A DNA stretch of 6,306 bases from Candidatus Hydrogenedentes bacterium UBA2224. Lineage in GTDB: Bacteria; Hydrogenedentota; Hydrogenedentia; Hydrogenedentales; SLHB01. The notes under the pieces were generated by a model. The model searched no databases and was not told where the DNA came from. It saw nothing but the letters and a program-made list of their open reading frames with translations. The DNA is taken from positions 1-6,306 of the forward strand of contig DDYW01000101.1 of the NCBI GenBank assembly GCA_002348185.1, read 5' to 3'. This document shows positions 6,146 through 6,306 of this stretch, piece by piece. Each line of letters opens with the position of its first letter. Position 1 is the first letter of the stretch. A program made the position numbers and the translations under genes.

Positions 6146-6210
6146 CTACGGGCGGGTCCATGCATCCAGCCTTCCAGGCGAGAGACGGGTTCGATTAAAC
6201 ACAAATGGTA
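6130..6210 (-). repeat. Outer arm, right copy
   Basis: Inverted copy of the left outer arm; 6130-6175 is the conserved core. GTAG is also present on the minus strand, but the hairpin 3' to it is broken: CCGCACCC is followed by TTTACGGG and then CTC instead of TGC. GCCCGTA (6129-6135) with TACGGGC (6147-6153) forms an alternative 7-bp stem. The element ends ACACAAATGGTA directly against the stop codon at 6211-6213. Confidence 0.8.
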
Positions 6211-6306
6211 TTAAAACGTAATCACCCTGCTGTCCGACTTCAACCAATCCGTCAGCGTCGGCCCGGTGCCGAAGACTTCGATGCCCAGGTCGGAAAGCCG
6301 GTCCGC
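6211..6306 (-). CDS. C-terminal end of an unidentified protein, 5' part outside the window
   Basis: From the right edge the minus strand is open for 31 codons to TAA (6213-6211). The tail includes LSDLGIEVFGTG and ends DSRVITF, a natural mix with high third-position G+C like the other chromosomal genes. The family cannot be told from 31 residues. The stop codon TAA is also the first three bases of the repeat-end motif TAATACCA, so the repeat may have supplied the stop and shortened or changed the original C-terminus. The next complete gene downstream starts more than 850 bp away, so cotranscription would have to read through the whole hairpin array. Confidence 0.7.
   Translation of the reverse strand, partial: ADRLSDLGIEVFGTGPTLTDWLKSDSRVITF

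Larger units (their letters stand above)
5459..6210. repeat. Composite array of nested inverted repeats
   Basis: About 750 bp consists almost wholly of inverted repeats. An outer pair (5459-5560 and 6130-6210) encloses a first inverted pair (5566-5639 / 5761-5833), a single hairpin (5831-5879), and a second inverted pair (5885-5991 / 6039-6145). The ends share the motif T(A/T)ATA(C/T)CA followed by (A/T)TTG. No transposase gene and no convincing ORF is present. Short open frames inside it are translations of palindromes. It fills the space between the end of one minus-strand gene (6211) and the upstream region of the next (5350). Likely a nest of non-autonomous interspersed palindromic elements (MITE- or REP/BIME-like). 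A structured RNA is an alternative. Confidence 0.85.

Noticed and set aside
5494..6204. Short ORFs of 70-74 codons within the repeat array (5494-5706, 5646-5870 and 5983-6204, minus strand)
   Set aside because: They are translations of palindromic repeats, with tracts such as ALKGPRTLARGCNPG. Similar spurious proteins are often annotated where such repeats occur. No ribosome sites or domains are seen.
5459..6210. CRISPR array
   Set aside because: The repeats are inverted and of unequal spacing. There are no regularly spaced direct repeats with unique spacers, and no cas genes.
5456..6213. TTA on both sides of the array as a target-site duplication
   Set aside because: TTA precedes the left end and follows the right end. 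Three bases are too few, and they overlap the variable end motif T(A/T)A, so a duplication cannot be told from the inverted repeat itself.

Overview
The window is bacterial, mostly high G+C and gene dense. It holds two partial genes at its edges, two complete genes on the minus strand, and about 750 bp of nested inverted repeats. The organism cannot be named from the sequence. A glycosidase-like TIM-barrel enzyme next to a secreted beta-rich protein, together with dense palindromic interspersed repeats, suggests a free-living bacterium of the Planctomycetota / Verrucomicrobiota / Hydrogenedentota kind. That placement is inference.

Layout. (1) 2-2734, plus strand: the 3' part (910 visible residues) of a membrane receptor-like protein with domains Cache - TM - PAS - PAS - CBS - CBS - DUF294 nucleotidyltransferase - DUF294 C-terminal. 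(2) 2735-3013: a convergent intergenic gap with no clear terminator and only weak coding traces. (3) 3014-4690, minus strand: a 558-residue GHL10-like (glycoside hydrolase-like) TIM barrel with a C-terminal beta-sandwich. (4) 4751-5350, minus strand: a 199-residue exported protein with a clear signal peptide and no recognised family. It lies 60 bp upstream of the TIM-barrel gene in the direction of transcription, so the two probably form an operon. Its base composition is much more A+T-rich than its neighbours. (5) 5371-5458: a short upstream region that is A+T-rich in its distal part. (6) 5459-6210: a composite array of nested inverted repeats rich in hairpins. (7) 6211-6306, minus strand: the last 31 codons of an unidentified protein, whose stop codon coincides with the end motif of the repeat array.

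The receptor protein presumably senses a small ligand outside the membrane, and possibly adenylates through CBS, and transmits the signal to a GlnD-type nucleotidyltransferase domain. The operon 5350->3014 looks like carbohydrate-related degradation, with one exported and one apparently cytoplasmic product.

The most interesting region is the repeat array. Several inverted copies differ by paired substitutions that keep hairpins intact, which points to selection on, or a transposition mechanism using, secondary structure. One unit has GTAG placed directly 5' of a hairpin, as in REP elements.
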